A DNA stretch of 64,000 nucleotides from JALYRV01 sp040902895 (lineage in GTDB: Bacteria; Acidobacteriota; Vicinamibacteria; Vicinamibacterales; SCN-69-37), in assembly GCA_040902895.1 (NCBI GenBank), contig JBBDWL010000108.1, positions 1 through 64,000 of the forward strand, given 5' to 3'. The translations under genes and the position numbers were made by a program. Below the pieces are notes generated by a model, which was not told the origin of the DNA, searched no databases, and was given only the letters and a program-made list of their open reading frames with translations. This document shows, one piece after another, positions 29,801 to 38,951 of the stretch (position 1 is the first letter of the stretch; the number at the start of each line of letters is the position of its first letter).

Positions 29801-32446
29801 ATCCCGCAGAGCAACCACCGGATCGATGCGCGTGGCGCGGCGGGCCGGCTGCCAGGCGGCGATGACCGCGGAGGCGCCGAGCACCATTGCCGCGCCCGCG
29901 AAGCTCACGAAATCAACCGGCGACACTCCATAGAGCTGACTTTCTACCGCGCGTCCGGCCCAGATCGCGCCGGCCAGACCTGCCGCCACGCCCATCGCGA
30001 CGAGCGTGAGGCTTTGCCGGACGATCATGAACCGCACGTCGCCGATGCCCGCCCCGAGCGCCATCCGCACGCCAATCTCACGCGTGCGGCGCCGCACCGC
30101 GAACGCCATCGTCGCGTAGAGACCGGTGGCCGCAAGCAGGAGCGCGGAAAGGCCGAGCACCACCGCGATCGACCGCGCCATCCGCTCGTTGGCGATGTTG
30201 CGATCGAGTTGCGCGTCGAGCGTCAGCGTGCGCCGCACCGCCATGCGCGGATCGATGCCGGCGAGCGCGCGCTCCATGGCGCCAAGCGAATCGTCGGGGC
30301 GACCCGTGGTCCTGACGTGGAACGCCCCGGATCCGGCAGGCTCCTGCGTCACTGGAACGTACCAGGATGGACGCGGCGCTTCGCGCACGGTACGGTACCG
30401 CGCGTCGCGCACGACGCCGATCACCTCGATGTTGGCGGGCCCGGTGCCATAGCTCATCGTCCGGCCGACCGCCTGTCCGCCGGGGAAATAGCGCTTCGCC
30501 ATCGTCTCGTTGATCACGACCCGCCGCGGTTGCGTCGCCATATCCCGCGCGTCGAACACGCGGCCGGCGATGAGCGGAATGCCCATCAGCTCGAAGTAGT
30601 CCGCCGACACGCGATTGACGTTGTGTTCCATTTCCTCGTTCGGGGCGGGCGTGTAGCCCGGGATGGCGATCGTCCGGCGCGATCCGCCGAAGTCGATCGG
30701 CAGGACGGCGGCCACGGCGACCGTCTCGACACCCGGGAGAGACTTCAACCGCTCCATCCCGAGATCGTAGTAGCGCGCGCTCTCCTCGTTCGTCATTGTC
30801 GCGCTCGGTGCGACGGCCAGTAGCGCGACGTCGCGCGTGAAACCCATGTCGCTCGATCGCAGTTCCGACACCGTGCGTACGAGCAGCGCGGCGCCGGCGA
30901 CCAGGGTCATCGACAGCGCAAACTGGACGACGACCATGACGCGCTGCGTGCGAGCCGCGCCTCCGACGCTCGAGCGGCCTGCGCCTGCGATGCCCAGCGC
31001 CGGCGCTTTCCGCGTGCCGAACCACGCCGACAGCGCGCCGACGACGAGCGCGGCTGCCACCGTGAGGGCGAGGGCCACGGCCAGAACGCGAATGTCCATC
31101 GACAGGTCGAGCGTCACGGGCTGACCGGCACGCGCAATCAGTCGCGATGCCGGTTCGCGCAGCGCAACGGCGCCGCCGAGGGCACCGAGACCCGCCGGCA
31201 CGGTCAGGATGATCGCGTCGGCGACGAGCAGACTCGCGATCCGGACCCGGCCAGCGCCGAGGGCGGCGCGGACGGCAAACTCGGCGCCGCGGGAGGCCGC
31301 GCGCGCGAGCTGCAGATTTGCGACATTCACACACGCGATGAGCAGCACGAAGAGCGACGCCGCCGACAGCAGGCGCAGCGGTTGGGCGAGCTCGGCGAGC
31401 GCGGTGGATCCGCCCTGCGATCCGTCGAGGAGCCGCATGGTCTCGCGGCCGTATCCGAGCGATCCGGAATAGGTCGTCCACGCCGGCGAGAGGCGCGCCA
31501 CTGCGGTGTCGCGCGGCGTGCCCGATGACAGCCGGCCGAGCAGCCCGAGCCACGACGTGGTGGGGCGGCTTCGAAGGTCCCGGCCCTGCAGCAGCGACGC
31601 CTGCGCGATTGGCAGCCAGTAGCTCGAGTCGCGCCCGAGCTGCAGACCGAGAAACGAGGGCCCCGCGACGCCGGCAATCGTGAACGTCTGGTTGTTCAGC
31701 GTCAGCGTTTGTCCGCCAAGCGTTTGTCCGGCGAACCGACGCTGCCAGTACAGATGCGAAACGACAATCGCGGGTTGCGCGCCGTCGCGGTCATCGTCAG
31801 GCGTCAGTGGCCGTCCGTGTGCCATCTCCACGCCGAAGTCGCCGAACATGTTGCCCGAGACGATCTCGCCGTTGATCCATTCCGGAACGACGGTGCCGGT
31901 GCGGGCGAGCGCTTGTGAGGATGTGAACGCCACGAGTGTGTCGAACACCCCGGCCGACTGCTCGCGCAGATGGAGGAACGCGGGATACGAGAAATCGTTG
32001 GCCGTTTCGGTTTCGCGCTGTTTCTCGAGCATGACGAGGCGATCGGCGCCGGCGGCGGGTAGCGTCCGCAGCAGGATCGCGTTGGCGAGCGTGAACAGCA
32101 GAATGTTGAGGCCGAGGCCGATCGCGAGCGACACTGCGCCCGCCGCGGCCATCATCGGTTGATGGCGGAGCAGCCGCAGGCCAAAGCGCAAATCCTGGAA
32201 GAAACCTCGCATGGTGAAGCGTCCTTTCGAAGGGGGAAGGGAATCCGTCGCCCACTGACGGCGCAGTCCGGGCACGAGCGATCGCCATGCCTGCCGGCGG
32301 CACCAGCGCCGCGCCGCCGCGGGATCGGCGGCGGCAAGGTGCTGGAAGTCCTCGATCACGTCGCCCACAACGGCGTCGCGATCGCGCGCGGGTGTCGCGC
32401 GGTCGATGATCCAGAGGGCCAGGCGGGGAGGCGAGAGGACCGGCAT
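29795..32446 (-). CDS. ADOP-type ABC transporter permease, tandem copy 2
   Basis: 883 aa. The N-terminal prefix domain (PPRLALWIIDRATPARDRDAVVGDVIEDF, then AARRWCRRQAWRS; about 1-75) is of a different type from the gene at 22.7 kb. Two MacB-core/FtsX units follow, with LFVLLIACVNVANLQLARAA and VRRRTREIGVRMALGA marking the FtsX blocks. The protein is closely similar over its length to the next upstream gene, so the pair arose by tandem duplication. It lies only 6 bp after that gene and both follow padR. Substrate unknown. Confidence 0.85.
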   Translation of the reverse strand: MPVLSPPRLALWIIDRATPARDRDAVVGDVIEDFQHLAAADPAAARRWCRRQAWRSLVPGLRRQWATDSLPPSKGRFTMRGFFQDLRFGLRLLRHQPMMAAAGAVSLAIGLGLNILLFTLANAILLRTLPAAGADRLVMLEKQRETETANDFSYPAFLHLREQSAGVFDTLVAFTSSQALARTGTVVPEWINGEIVSGNMFGDFGVEMAHGRPLTPDDDRDGAQPAIVVSHLYWQRRFAGQTLGGQTLTLNNQTFTIAGVAGPSFLGLQLGRDSSYWLPIAQASLLQGRDLRSRPTTSWLGLLGRLSSGTPRDTAVARLSPAWTTYSGSLGYGRETMRLLDGSQGGSTALAELAQPLRLLSAASLFVLLIACVNVANLQLARAASRGAEFAVRAALGAGRVRIASLLVADAIILTVPAGLGALGGAVALREPASRLIARAGQPVTLDLSMDIRVLAVALALTVAAALVVGALSAWFGTRKAPALGIAGAGRSSVGGAARTQRVMVVVQFALSMTLVAGAALLVRTVSELRSSDMGFTRDVALLAVAPSATMTNEESARYYDLGMERLKSLPGVETVAVAAVLPIDFGGSRRTIAIPGYTPAPNEEMEHNVNRVSADYFELMGIPLIAGRVFDARDMATQPRRVVINETMAKRYFPGGQAVGRTMSYGTGPANIEVIGVVRDARYRTVREAPRPSWYVPVTQEPAGSGAFHVRTTGRPDDSLGAMERALAGIDPRMAVRRTLTLDAQLDRNIANERMARSIAVVLGLSALLLAATGLYATMAFAVRRRTREIGVRMALGAGIGDVRFMIVRQSLTLVAMGVAAGLAGAIWAGRAVESQLYGVSPVDFVSFAGAAMVLGASAVIAAWQPARRATRIDPVVALRDQ

Positions 32447-32452
32447 TGAGCG

Positions 32453-35122
32453 TTACTGATCTCTCAGCGCGATCACCGGATCGACGCGCGTCGCGCGGCG
32501 CGCGGGAATCCACGTTGCCAGCATTGCTGCGGCGGCAAGCACACTCGCGGCGGCAATGAAGCTGGCGGCGTCGGCGGACGACACGCCGTACAGCTGGCTC
32601 TCGATCGTCCGGCCAGCCCAGAACGCGCCGGCCGCGCCCGCAACGGTTCCCAACGCGACCAGCACGAAGCCCTGACGCACGATCATCCTGCTCACATCAG
32701 AGGTTCTCGCGCCAAGCGCCATACGCAAGCCGATCTCACGCGTGCGCCGGCGCACTGCGAATGCCATCGTGGCGTAGAGACCGGTCGCGGCCAGGATGAG
32801 CGCGGCCACGCCGAGCGCCATCGCGATCGATCGCGCCATGCGCTCGGTGGCGATGTTGCGATCGAGCTGGCCGTTGAGTGTGAACGCGCGCGCGACCGGC
32901 ACACCTGGATCGACCGACGCGAGGGCCCGCTCGATCTCGCCGAGGCCCGCTTCCGGAGATCCGGTGGTGCGCACGTGCAGTGTGAAGAAGCCGATCGGCG
33001 CCTGCGACGTGGACATGTAAAACGTCGGCCGCCGATCTTCACGCACCATGCGGTACCGCACGTCAGCGGCGACACCGATGACTTCCACAGAGTGCGTTCT
33101 GCCCGGCCGTGCCCGGCCCATCCGCACGAAGCCGCCGACGGCCCGGCCGTTCGGCCAGAACCGCTTTGCCAGCGTCTCGTTGACGATGATCTTCGTGATC
33201 TGCTGGCCGGCGTCCCGATCGTCGAACTCGCGGCCGGCGACGAGCGGAATGCCAAGCACGCTGAAATAGCCCGGCGACACGCGGATGTTGTTCAGCTCCA
33301 TATCCTCGCCGGCGCCCGGCGTGTAGCCCGCGATGTCGACGGTCTCCCGCGAGCCGCCAAAGTCGAGCGGCATCACATGCGCGATAGCCGCCGCCTCGAC
33401 GCCTGGAACCTGCCTGACTTTGTCGAACGCGTCGGCGTAGTAGCGCCCGAGGGTCTCTCGCGTGTAGCCGCGCTGTCCCGGTGCGACATCGAACAGCGCG
33501 ATGTTGCGGTTGAAGCCCAGATCGGTGCTGCGCAGCTCGTCGACCGTCCGGATGAGCAGTCCGGCGACGGCAATCAACGTCATCGAGAGGGCGAATTGCA
33601 CGATGACGAGCGCGCGCTGCGTTTTCGCGGCGCCGCCGATTCCGGCGCGTCCGCCCTCGGCCAGCGCCAGTGACGGTGCGCGCCGCGTGCTGAGCCACGC
33701 CGAAAGACCTCCGACGATGAGCGCCGCGGCGGCGGTCATGCCCAGTGCGGCACCGGCAACACGCAGGTCGATCGGCGCGCTCAGCGTGACGGGATCGCCC
33801 CACCGCGCGATGAGCCGTGCGGCGGAGTCCTTCAACAGTGCCGCGGCCGCGATCGCGGCCATGCCGGCGGGGACAGTGAGAATCAGGGCATCCGCGAGCA
33901 GCAGGCTGATCAGACGCCCGCGCCCCGCGCCGAGCGCAGAGCGGACGGCGAGTTCCTGGCGCCGTGTGGACACGCGCGCGAGCTGCAGATTTGCGACGTT
34001 GACGCAAGCGATCAGAAGAACGAAGAGCGACGCGGCCACGAGCAATCGAAGCGGCTCACCGATGTTGCGCGGCAGATCGGAGTCGCCCTGCGATCCTTCC
34101 GCCAGCACGAGTTCCCGCACACCAGAGCCGAACCGTGGCTCGAAAAACGCCGTTGCTGCGGGACGCAGCCGCGCTTCGGCGGCCTCGCGCGTGACGCCTG
34201 GCTTCAGCCGGCCCATGAGCGCGAGCCACGACGAGGTGGACTTGTTTCGATAGTCCTCCCGCTCGAGGGAATACATCTGTCCGATCGTCACCCAGAAATC
34301 TGCCGTCCGGCCGATCTCGGTGCCGAAGAATCTGGCGTCGGCAACACCAACGATCGTGAAGTGCGTTTCATTCATCAGGACGGTTTGTCCCGACAGCGGT
34401 GCATTCCCGTAATGCTTCCGCCAGAACGCATCCGATACTACGATCGAGGGCGGCGCTTCCGGGCGATCGTCGGCGGTCGTCAGCGGACGTCCGGATGCCA
34501 TTGGCACGCCGAGGTCCATGAAGAAATTGCCCGTCACGTACTCGCCTTCGAGCGACTGGGCGAGGCCGTTTGCAACACGTGCACTCACGGAGGGCGAGCT
34601 GTAGGCGACGAACGTATCGAAGACGTCGGTGGCCGCGTCGCGAAGATGCAGATACGACGGATATGAGAAATCCATCGCGACCCCTTGCTCGTGTCGCATC
34701 TGGACCATGACGAGCCGATCGGCGCCCGTGACCGGCAGCGGCCGGTAGAGAATCGCGTTCGCGAGCGTGAACAGCAGGACATTCAACCCGAGGCCCACCG
34801 CAAGAGACAGCACGCCTGCCGCCGCCATGAGCGGCTGCTGCCGCAGCAGCCGCATCCCGAACGCCAGGTCGCGGACGAAACCACGCATCGAAAACCTGCC
34901 TTTCGAAATGTCGGGAAGCCCGTCGCCGCACTGCCGCCGCAGACCCGGGACGACGGATCGCAGGGCCTGCCGGCGGCACCAGCGCCGCGCGGCGGCGGGA
35001 TTGGTTTCCGACAACCGCCGATAGTCCTCGATCACGTCGCCCACGACGGCATCGCGATCGCGCGGGGGTGTCGCGCGCTCGATGATCCAGAGCGCCAGAC
35101 GGGGCGGGGAGAATCGCGGCAT
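32453..35122 (-). CDS. ADOP-type ABC transporter permease, tandem copy 1
   Basis: 889 aa. The ATG at 35122 is chosen because the prefix domain PPRLALWIIERATPPRDRD starts here, as in its paralogue, and the gene then begins 5 bp after the padR stop. The same architecture follows: prefix domain, MacB core, FtsX, MacB core, FtsX. Recognisable segments are LLRQQPLMAAAGVLSLAVGL, LFVLLIACVNVANLQLARVS and VRRRTREIGLRMALGAR. PadR repression with release by a substrate such as a drug or lipid would be typical, but nothing in the sequence names the substrate. Confidence 0.85.
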   Translation of the reverse strand: MPRFSPPRLALWIIERATPPRDRDAVVGDVIEDYRRLSETNPAAARRWCRRQALRSVVPGLRRQCGDGLPDISKGRFSMRGFVRDLAFGMRLLRQQPLMAAAGVLSLAVGLGLNVLLFTLANAILYRPLPVTGADRLVMVQMRHEQGVAMDFSYPSYLHLRDAATDVFDTFVAYSSPSVSARVANGLAQSLEGEYVTGNFFMDLGVPMASGRPLTTADDRPEAPPSIVVSDAFWRKHYGNAPLSGQTVLMNETHFTIVGVADARFFGTEIGRTADFWVTIGQMYSLEREDYRNKSTSSWLALMGRLKPGVTREAAEARLRPAATAFFEPRFGSGVRELVLAEGSQGDSDLPRNIGEPLRLLVAASLFVLLIACVNVANLQLARVSTRRQELAVRSALGAGRGRLISLLLADALILTVPAGMAAIAAAALLKDSAARLIARWGDPVTLSAPIDLRVAGAALGMTAAAALIVGGLSAWLSTRRAPSLALAEGGRAGIGGAAKTQRALVIVQFALSMTLIAVAGLLIRTVDELRSTDLGFNRNIALFDVAPGQRGYTRETLGRYYADAFDKVRQVPGVEAAAIAHVMPLDFGGSRETVDIAGYTPGAGEDMELNNIRVSPGYFSVLGIPLVAGREFDDRDAGQQITKIIVNETLAKRFWPNGRAVGGFVRMGRARPGRTHSVEVIGVAADVRYRMVREDRRPTFYMSTSQAPIGFFTLHVRTTGSPEAGLGEIERALASVDPGVPVARAFTLNGQLDRNIATERMARSIAMALGVAALILAATGLYATMAFAVRRRTREIGLRMALGARTSDVSRMIVRQGFVLVALGTVAGAAGAFWAGRTIESQLYGVSSADAASFIAAASVLAAAAMLATWIPARRATRVDPVIALRDQ

Positions 35123-35127
35123 GGCAA

Positions 35128-35460
35128 TCAGCGTGTGCGGCGCAGACCTGGCGAGAGCCCGTCCCACATTCTGGCCAACGTTTCGCGGGAGCGCTTGAGG
35201 GCGGCGGCGCCTTGCGCGGCGACTGTGAAATGCCGGCGCGCGCGTCCGCCGCGCTGCGGCGTCGGGTCGGATATCACCGAGGCCACATAGCCTTTGCGCT
35301 CCAGGCGCTCGAGGGCGGTATAGAGCGCACCGACCGCAATCTCGCGGCCGGTGCGGTCTTCGATTTCGCGCCGGATGGTGGTGCCGTACGCCTCAGAGCC
35401 GAGGCGCGCGATGGCGAGCAGGACGATCTGTTCGAATTCGCCGAGGGTGTCGGAAGCCAT
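35128..35460 (-). CDS. PadR-family transcriptional regulator
   Basis: 110 aa. Winged-helix PadR domain: LGEFEQIVLLAIARLGSEAYGTTIRREIEDRTGREIAVGALYTALERLERKGYVAS, then the wing GGRARRHFTVAAQGAAALKRSRE. The short C-terminal helix serves for dimerisation, as in PadR-s1 type proteins. It heads the operon with two ADOP permeases and probably represses it. A 16-bp perfect inverted repeat overlaps its promoter and start codon, which fits autoregulation. Confidence 0.92.
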   Translation of the reverse strand: MASDTLGEFEQIVLLAIARLGSEAYGTTIRREIEDRTGREIAVGALYTALERLERKGYVASVISDPTPQRGGRARRHFTVAAQGAAALKRSRETLARMWDGLSPGLRRTR

Positions 35461-35490
35461 TTCTACTGCAAGGTAGTAGAAATGGCTTCC
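35452..35490. promoter_or_regulatory. Perfect 16-bp inverted repeat: probable PadR operator
   Basis: GGAAGCCATTTCTACT (35452-35467) and AGTAGAAATGGCTTCC (35475-35490) are exact reverse complements around a 7-bp centre. On the minus strand the element spans the -10 box and the padR ATG (35460-35458), so a bound dimer would block transcription. Confidence 0.75.
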
Positions 35491-35498
35491 GGTGTCAA
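35470..35498 (-). promoter_or_regulatory. padR promoter TTGACA-N17-TACCTT
   Basis: On the minus strand TTGACA (35498-35493) and TACCTT (35475-35470) are separated by 17 bp; the ATG follows 9 nt after the -10. The -35 overlaps the stop codon of the HEAT-repeat gene (35497-35495). Confidence 0.65.
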
Positions 35499-36625
35499 CG
35501 GCTGATGAGGATTTCTTCGAAGAACTTCGTGGCGCGCGGATCTTTCGATTGTCCGAGCCAGAACATCGCGCGCTCCCGCACTTTCGCGTTCCTGTGCGTG
35601 CGAGCGACGTTGATCAGCCGCGGCACGCCAACGTCCTTCGGCAGCTGGCTGAGCGCCTGTACGGCGCGTTCCTGGACTTTCGTGTCGGGGTCGTTTTCGA
35701 TCGCGGCGGTGATGTCGCCCGCGACGGTCTGACCCGCATTGCGCGCGAGCCACATCAGCGCTTCTGACCGGTTCGCCGGATCCGCATCGCGCTTCGCGAT
35801 CTCGAGCAGCGACGGCACCGCTTCGGACACCTGCGACTGGCTCATCGCCTGGATGATCGTCCGGCGCACGTCGGCCGCCGTTTCGCGTGCGAGCATCGTC
35901 TTCAGCTTCGCGAAACCGGCGGATCCGCGGGCGCGTCCGATCAGGAAGGCCGCCTGCCGCCGGACGTTGGCCGGCTGCGACGCCGCCGTGAAGCGATCGA
36001 GCGCCGCATCCGCGGCTGGTCCGGCCGTGTACGCGATTGCCGACATCGCATTGCTATAGCTGCTCGATCGCGGCGCGGCCGCGACCGTCGTCTCGACGTA
36101 CTGGCTCAACCAACGCACGCTCGCCTCAGGCGCGACGTTGTCGAGAAAGCGAATGCTGCGCCCGCCGGCATCGATGGGGCAGTCGTCGCCGAACGTGCGG
36201 ATCCGTTCGACATTGCCGTCGGCTATACGCGCCATGACGAGCAGGGTCGTGCCCGCTTCGAGCGGCACGGGGCCGGTCGGCTGCTGCGGCCGAACAGTCG
36301 CTGCACCCGCAGTCGACGGCTCGATGCCGCAGCCGTAGAAGTGATCGTTGTTGTTCGAGTACCAGCAGCAGCCGCGCGAGCGGCCATCCACCGTCGGCAC
36401 TTTCCAACCCACCCACGAGGGCTCGGCCTGCTGCGCCGCGGCCGCCACCTCGCGCTCGATGGTGGACCCGGCCCGCACCTCGACGCGCCCGTTGGTAATC
36501 TGCGCCGGCTGCTGCACGAACCCGGAACCTGAGAACCCAGAACCCGTGAACCCCGGAACCGTGAACCCAAGAACCAGGAACCCGAGAACCGAACCTACGG
36601 AACCAATGGAACCTCTGGAACCCAT
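35495..36625 (-). CDS. Secreted HEAT-repeat protein
   Basis: 376 aa. The first 37 residues (MGSRGSIGSVGSVLGFLVLG...) are encoded by a GGTTCC/GGGTTC repeat and include a hydrophobic stretch (VLGFLVLGFTVPGF) that could act as a signal peptide. A ribosome site GGAGGG stands just upstream of the ATG. The middle has an unusual Cys-rich patch (RGCCWYSNNNDHFYGCGIEP). The C-terminal half is a solenoid of HEAT-like helices (FLIGRARGSAGFAKLKTML, AVPSLLEIAKRD, GVPRLINVARTHRNAKVRERAMFWLGQSKD). It is the last gene of the sigma/anti-sigma operon and follows a second HEAT protein by 11 bp. Confidence 0.75.
   Translation of the reverse strand: MGSRGSIGSVGSVLGFLVLGFTVPGFTGSGFSGSGFVQQPAQITNGRVEVRAGSTIEREVAAAAQQAEPSWVGWKVPTVDGRSRGCCWYSNNNDHFYGCGIEPSTAGAATVRPQQPTGPVPLEAGTTLLVMARIADGNVERIRTFGDDCPIDAGGRSIRFLDNVAPEASVRWLSQYVETTVAAAPRSSSYSNAMSAIAYTAGPAADAALDRFTAASQPANVRRQAAFLIGRARGSAGFAKLKTMLARETAADVRRTIIQAMSQSQVSEAVPSLLEIAKRDADPANRSEALMWLARNAGQTVAGDITAAIENDPDTKVQERAVQALSQLPKDVGVPRLINVARTHRNAKVRERAMFWLGQSKDPRATKFFEEILISR
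36496..36622 (-). repeat. Degenerate GGTTCC-type tandem repeat at the HEAT gene start
   Basis: About 125 bp of GGTTCC, GGTTCCC, GGGTTC, GGTTCTC-like units (GGAACC on the plus strand) with a period of 6-9 nt, in frame with the 5' end of the HEAT gene. It belongs to the same family as the repeats at 28.1, 52.2 and 54.6 kb. Confidence 0.85.
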
Positions 36626-36636
36626 GGAACCCTCCG

Positions 36637-38160
36637 TTACTTGTTGAGCAGTTCCATCAGGTAATCGAGCGCGACCTTCGACTTCGTCATCGTCGACAGC
36701 CGGCGCACGATCTCTTCCTTCAGCTTCGGATCGGTCTCGCGGCGCGCGGCAGCGACCAGACCTTCAGGATTGTTCTGCTGGTGCAGCGCCTGGATGATGG
36801 CGCGCTTGACGTCCGGGCTGGTCTCTTTTGCGTACATGTCCTGCAGCACGGTGCCGGTGCGCTCGCGGCCGACCGATGCGAACGAGCGAATGGCCTGGAG
36901 CCGGATGTCCTGGTCGTTCTCGGCGCGCGCGATCTGCTGCAGACGATCGATGGCGCCGGCAGAGGCCAGGCTCCTCACGATCTGCAGCCGGATGGCCTTG
37001 CTCGATTCCTTGTCATAAAGCTGGCCCAGTTCTGTGAGGGCCGCGCTCGATCCCAGATAGCGGATGGCCGCCATCCGGAGCTCTTCGTTCTGTTCGGTCT
37101 GCGCCACCGCGAGCAGCCGCGGCCGGTCGCCGGCGCTCATGTACGCGCGGAGCACGCGCGCGCGAACGTCCGGGTCGGTGTTCGCGCGATAGACCTCTTC
37201 GAGCCGCGACCGGCCGTCGCGCCGGCTGTGCGTCGCAAGATAGTCGATGGCCTTGCGCTGCAGATCGGGGTTGGCGCCGCCCTTGGCGATGCCGAGCAGG
37301 ATCTCCTGCGCCCGCGGGGAGCTGCTGAGCGCGAGCACGTACAGCGCGCGTTCCCGGACCCGCGGCGCGTTCGACGAGTTGATGATCTTCTCGAGCAACG
37401 GGATGGCCTGTTCCGGATCCGAGTGCTGCAGACCCTGAATCGCGAGTATCTTGAGGTCTTCGTCCTGCTGCGCCTCGGGCGACACAGGGCCGGTGCGCGA
37501 TTTGAGCTCGAGCTCCAGGGCGCGCGCATCACTCAGATAGCGGCTCTGTGGATAGGCCCTCACCATCGCATCGATTGTCGCCAGGGCTTCGGCGCGCTGT
37601 CCGAGCTTGCCCTGCGCGTACGCCTTCCAATAGAGCGCGGCATCGGCGCGCGTGCCTTTCAGCTGCGCGACCTGCTCGAAGCGGTTGATCGCATCGCTCC
37701 AGTTGCGGCGATCCAGCGCGCTGCGGCCGCTCTCGTAAAAGGAATTCTCGCGCGAACGCTGAGCGCTGAGCGACGTCTGGCCCCACTCCGATCCGAGCAG
37801 GCTTTTGCCTTCGAACTCGAACGCATGCTCGAACGGCGCGATCTTCGCCAGTGCCATCTCAGCGTCGAAGAGCTTGCTGTGAATGCCCTCAATTGGCGGC
37901 ATCTTGGCGATCGCGGCCTGCATTTCGAACGCCGAGCGATCGAGGTGGAAGTCGTACTCGAACGGCAGCGGCGGCGCCATTGGGGCCATCGCGGGCGGCG
38001 CTCCCGGAACCAGGACCGGAGCCTGAGGAGCCGGCGGAGCCGGAGCCGGCACCGGCACCGGGATTTCCACCGGTGGTGGCGGGGGCGGTGGCGGCGGAGT
38101 CTGCGCCGGCGTACCGGCAAACGCGAGAGCGGCAGCGAGCGTTACGGATGCAAATGTCAT
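36637..38160 (-). CDS. Secreted TPR/HEAT-repeat protein with proline-rich linker
   Basis: 507 aa. A signal peptide (about 1-19) is followed by a poly-Pro tract and a Pro/Val/Ala linker (to about 65), which resembles a periplasm-spanning spacer. A TPR-like region (SFYESGRSALDRRNWSDAINRFEQVAQLKG to EALATIDAMVRAYPQSRYLSDA, about 140-210) and then about eight HEAT-like repeats (AIPLLEKIINSSNAPRVRERALYVLAL and onward) follow. It overlaps the anti-sigma gene by 4 bp, so it should act with that system, perhaps as a scaffold in envelope sensing (inference). Confidence 0.8.
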   Translation of the reverse strand: MTFASVTLAAALAFAGTPAQTPPPPPPPPPVEIPVPVPAPAPPAPQAPVLVPGAPPAMAPMAPPLPFEYDFHLDRSAFEMQAAIAKMPPIEGIHSKLFDAEMALAKIAPFEHAFEFEGKSLLGSEWGQTSLSAQRSRENSFYESGRSALDRRNWSDAINRFEQVAQLKGTRADAALYWKAYAQGKLGQRAEALATIDAMVRAYPQSRYLSDARALELELKSRTGPVSPEAQQDEDLKILAIQGLQHSDPEQAIPLLEKIINSSNAPRVRERALYVLALSSSPRAQEILLGIAKGGANPDLQRKAIDYLATHSRRDGRSRLEEVYRANTDPDVRARVLRAYMSAGDRPRLLAVAQTEQNEELRMAAIRYLGSSAALTELGQLYDKESSKAIRLQIVRSLASAGAIDRLQQIARAENDQDIRLQAIRSFASVGRERTGTVLQDMYAKETSPDVKRAIIQALHQQNNPEGLVAAARRETDPKLKEEIVRRLSTMTKSKVALDYLMELLNK

Positions 38161-38951
38161 AGCGTCCTCTTGGAAATTCCCTGAGATGAGCGGGTGGTCT
38201 GCTGACGTGCCTTCACTTCCGCAGCCAGCACACGCAGCTTGAAAATGAGTTCCTGGTCGTCAATCTGTGCGCGCAGCTCCTCGAGCTGCTCGGCAGACAG
38301 CGCATTCGGACCGCGCGCAATCTCGACGAGCACCAGCTCGAGCTCGTCGAGCAGCGTCGCCAGCTGCAGCTCTCCGCTTTGCCGCGCCGTTTCGCGATAG
38401 AGACGTCCGGCCGAGACGAGATCGTCGGCCGTCGTGCGCTCGAGCGATACATCGAGGCCGCCATCCTGCGCCTCGGCGTTGGCCAACTCCACGAGCACCA
38501 GCTCAGACTGCTCGATGTGATCGCTGACCGCGGTGAGCAGCACGCGCTCGCGATGGGCGTCGGCATCGACGGTGACCGCGTCGCCGACCGGCGTGCGCGT
38601 GAAATTGATGTCGAACTGCCAGACGATGACGGCGAGAATGAGGGCGGCGAGCCCGCCGGCAAACGCGAGGCCGCGCAGGAAATTGAACCGGGATGATTTT
38701 TCCCGGTTTACCAACCGGGAAAAATCTTCCCGGTTCTGCAGTCGCGCCCACACCGTGCGCTCGAATGCTGGACCTGGCTCGGGCACCGGCGCGGCGTCGA
38801 GGGCTTCCATGATCCGGCGCAGCCCCTCAAAGGCCTCGCGGCAGCCGGCGCATGCCTTAAGGTGCGACTCGATGCCGGCTTCGGCCGCGGTGGCCTCGCC
38901 GTAGTAGTGCAGGACAAGCTCGTCTTCGGTTGGGTGCATTACTTCATTCAT
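38157..38951 (-). CDS. Zinc-finger anti-sigma factor (zf-HC2)
   Basis: 264 aa. The cytoplasmic N-terminal domain carries the zinc motif His30-x3-Cys34-x2-Cys37 (IESHLKACAGCREAF) typical of RsrA/ChrR-like anti-sigma factors. One membrane helix follows at about 91-111. The extracytoplasmic part (112-264) is predicted to be mostly helical. Codons about 72-89 just before the membrane helix are a palindromic insertion (QNREDFSRLVNREKSSRF). It should bind and hold the ECF sigma factor encoded upstream (4-bp ATGA overlap). Confidence 0.85.
   Translation of the reverse strand: MNEVMHPTEDELVLHYYGEATAAEAGIESHLKACAGCREAFEGLRRIMEALDAAPVPEPGPAFERTVWARLQNREDFSRLVNREKSSRFNFLRGLAFAGGLAALILAVIVWQFDINFTRTPVGDAVTVDADAHRERVLLTAVSDHIEQSELVLVELANAEAQDGGLDVSLERTTADDLVSAGRLYRETARQSGELQLATLLDELELVLVEIARGPNALSAEQLEELRAQIDDQELIFKLRVLAAEVKARQQTTRSSQGISKRTL
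38685..38736. repeat. Intragenic palindromic element, copy 2
   Basis: Arms 38685-38708 and 38713-38736 are 24 bp with one mismatch and a 4-nt centre. The core AACCGGGAAAAATC...CCCGGTT matches the core of the element at 18294-18378. It is inserted in frame in the anti-sigma gene just before the membrane helix. Confidence 0.88.

Noticed and set aside
29795..35122. MacB-type complete ABC exporter
   Set aside because: Neither gene has an ATP-binding domain (no Walker A/B or signature), and no ATPase gene is adjacent; they are permeases only.
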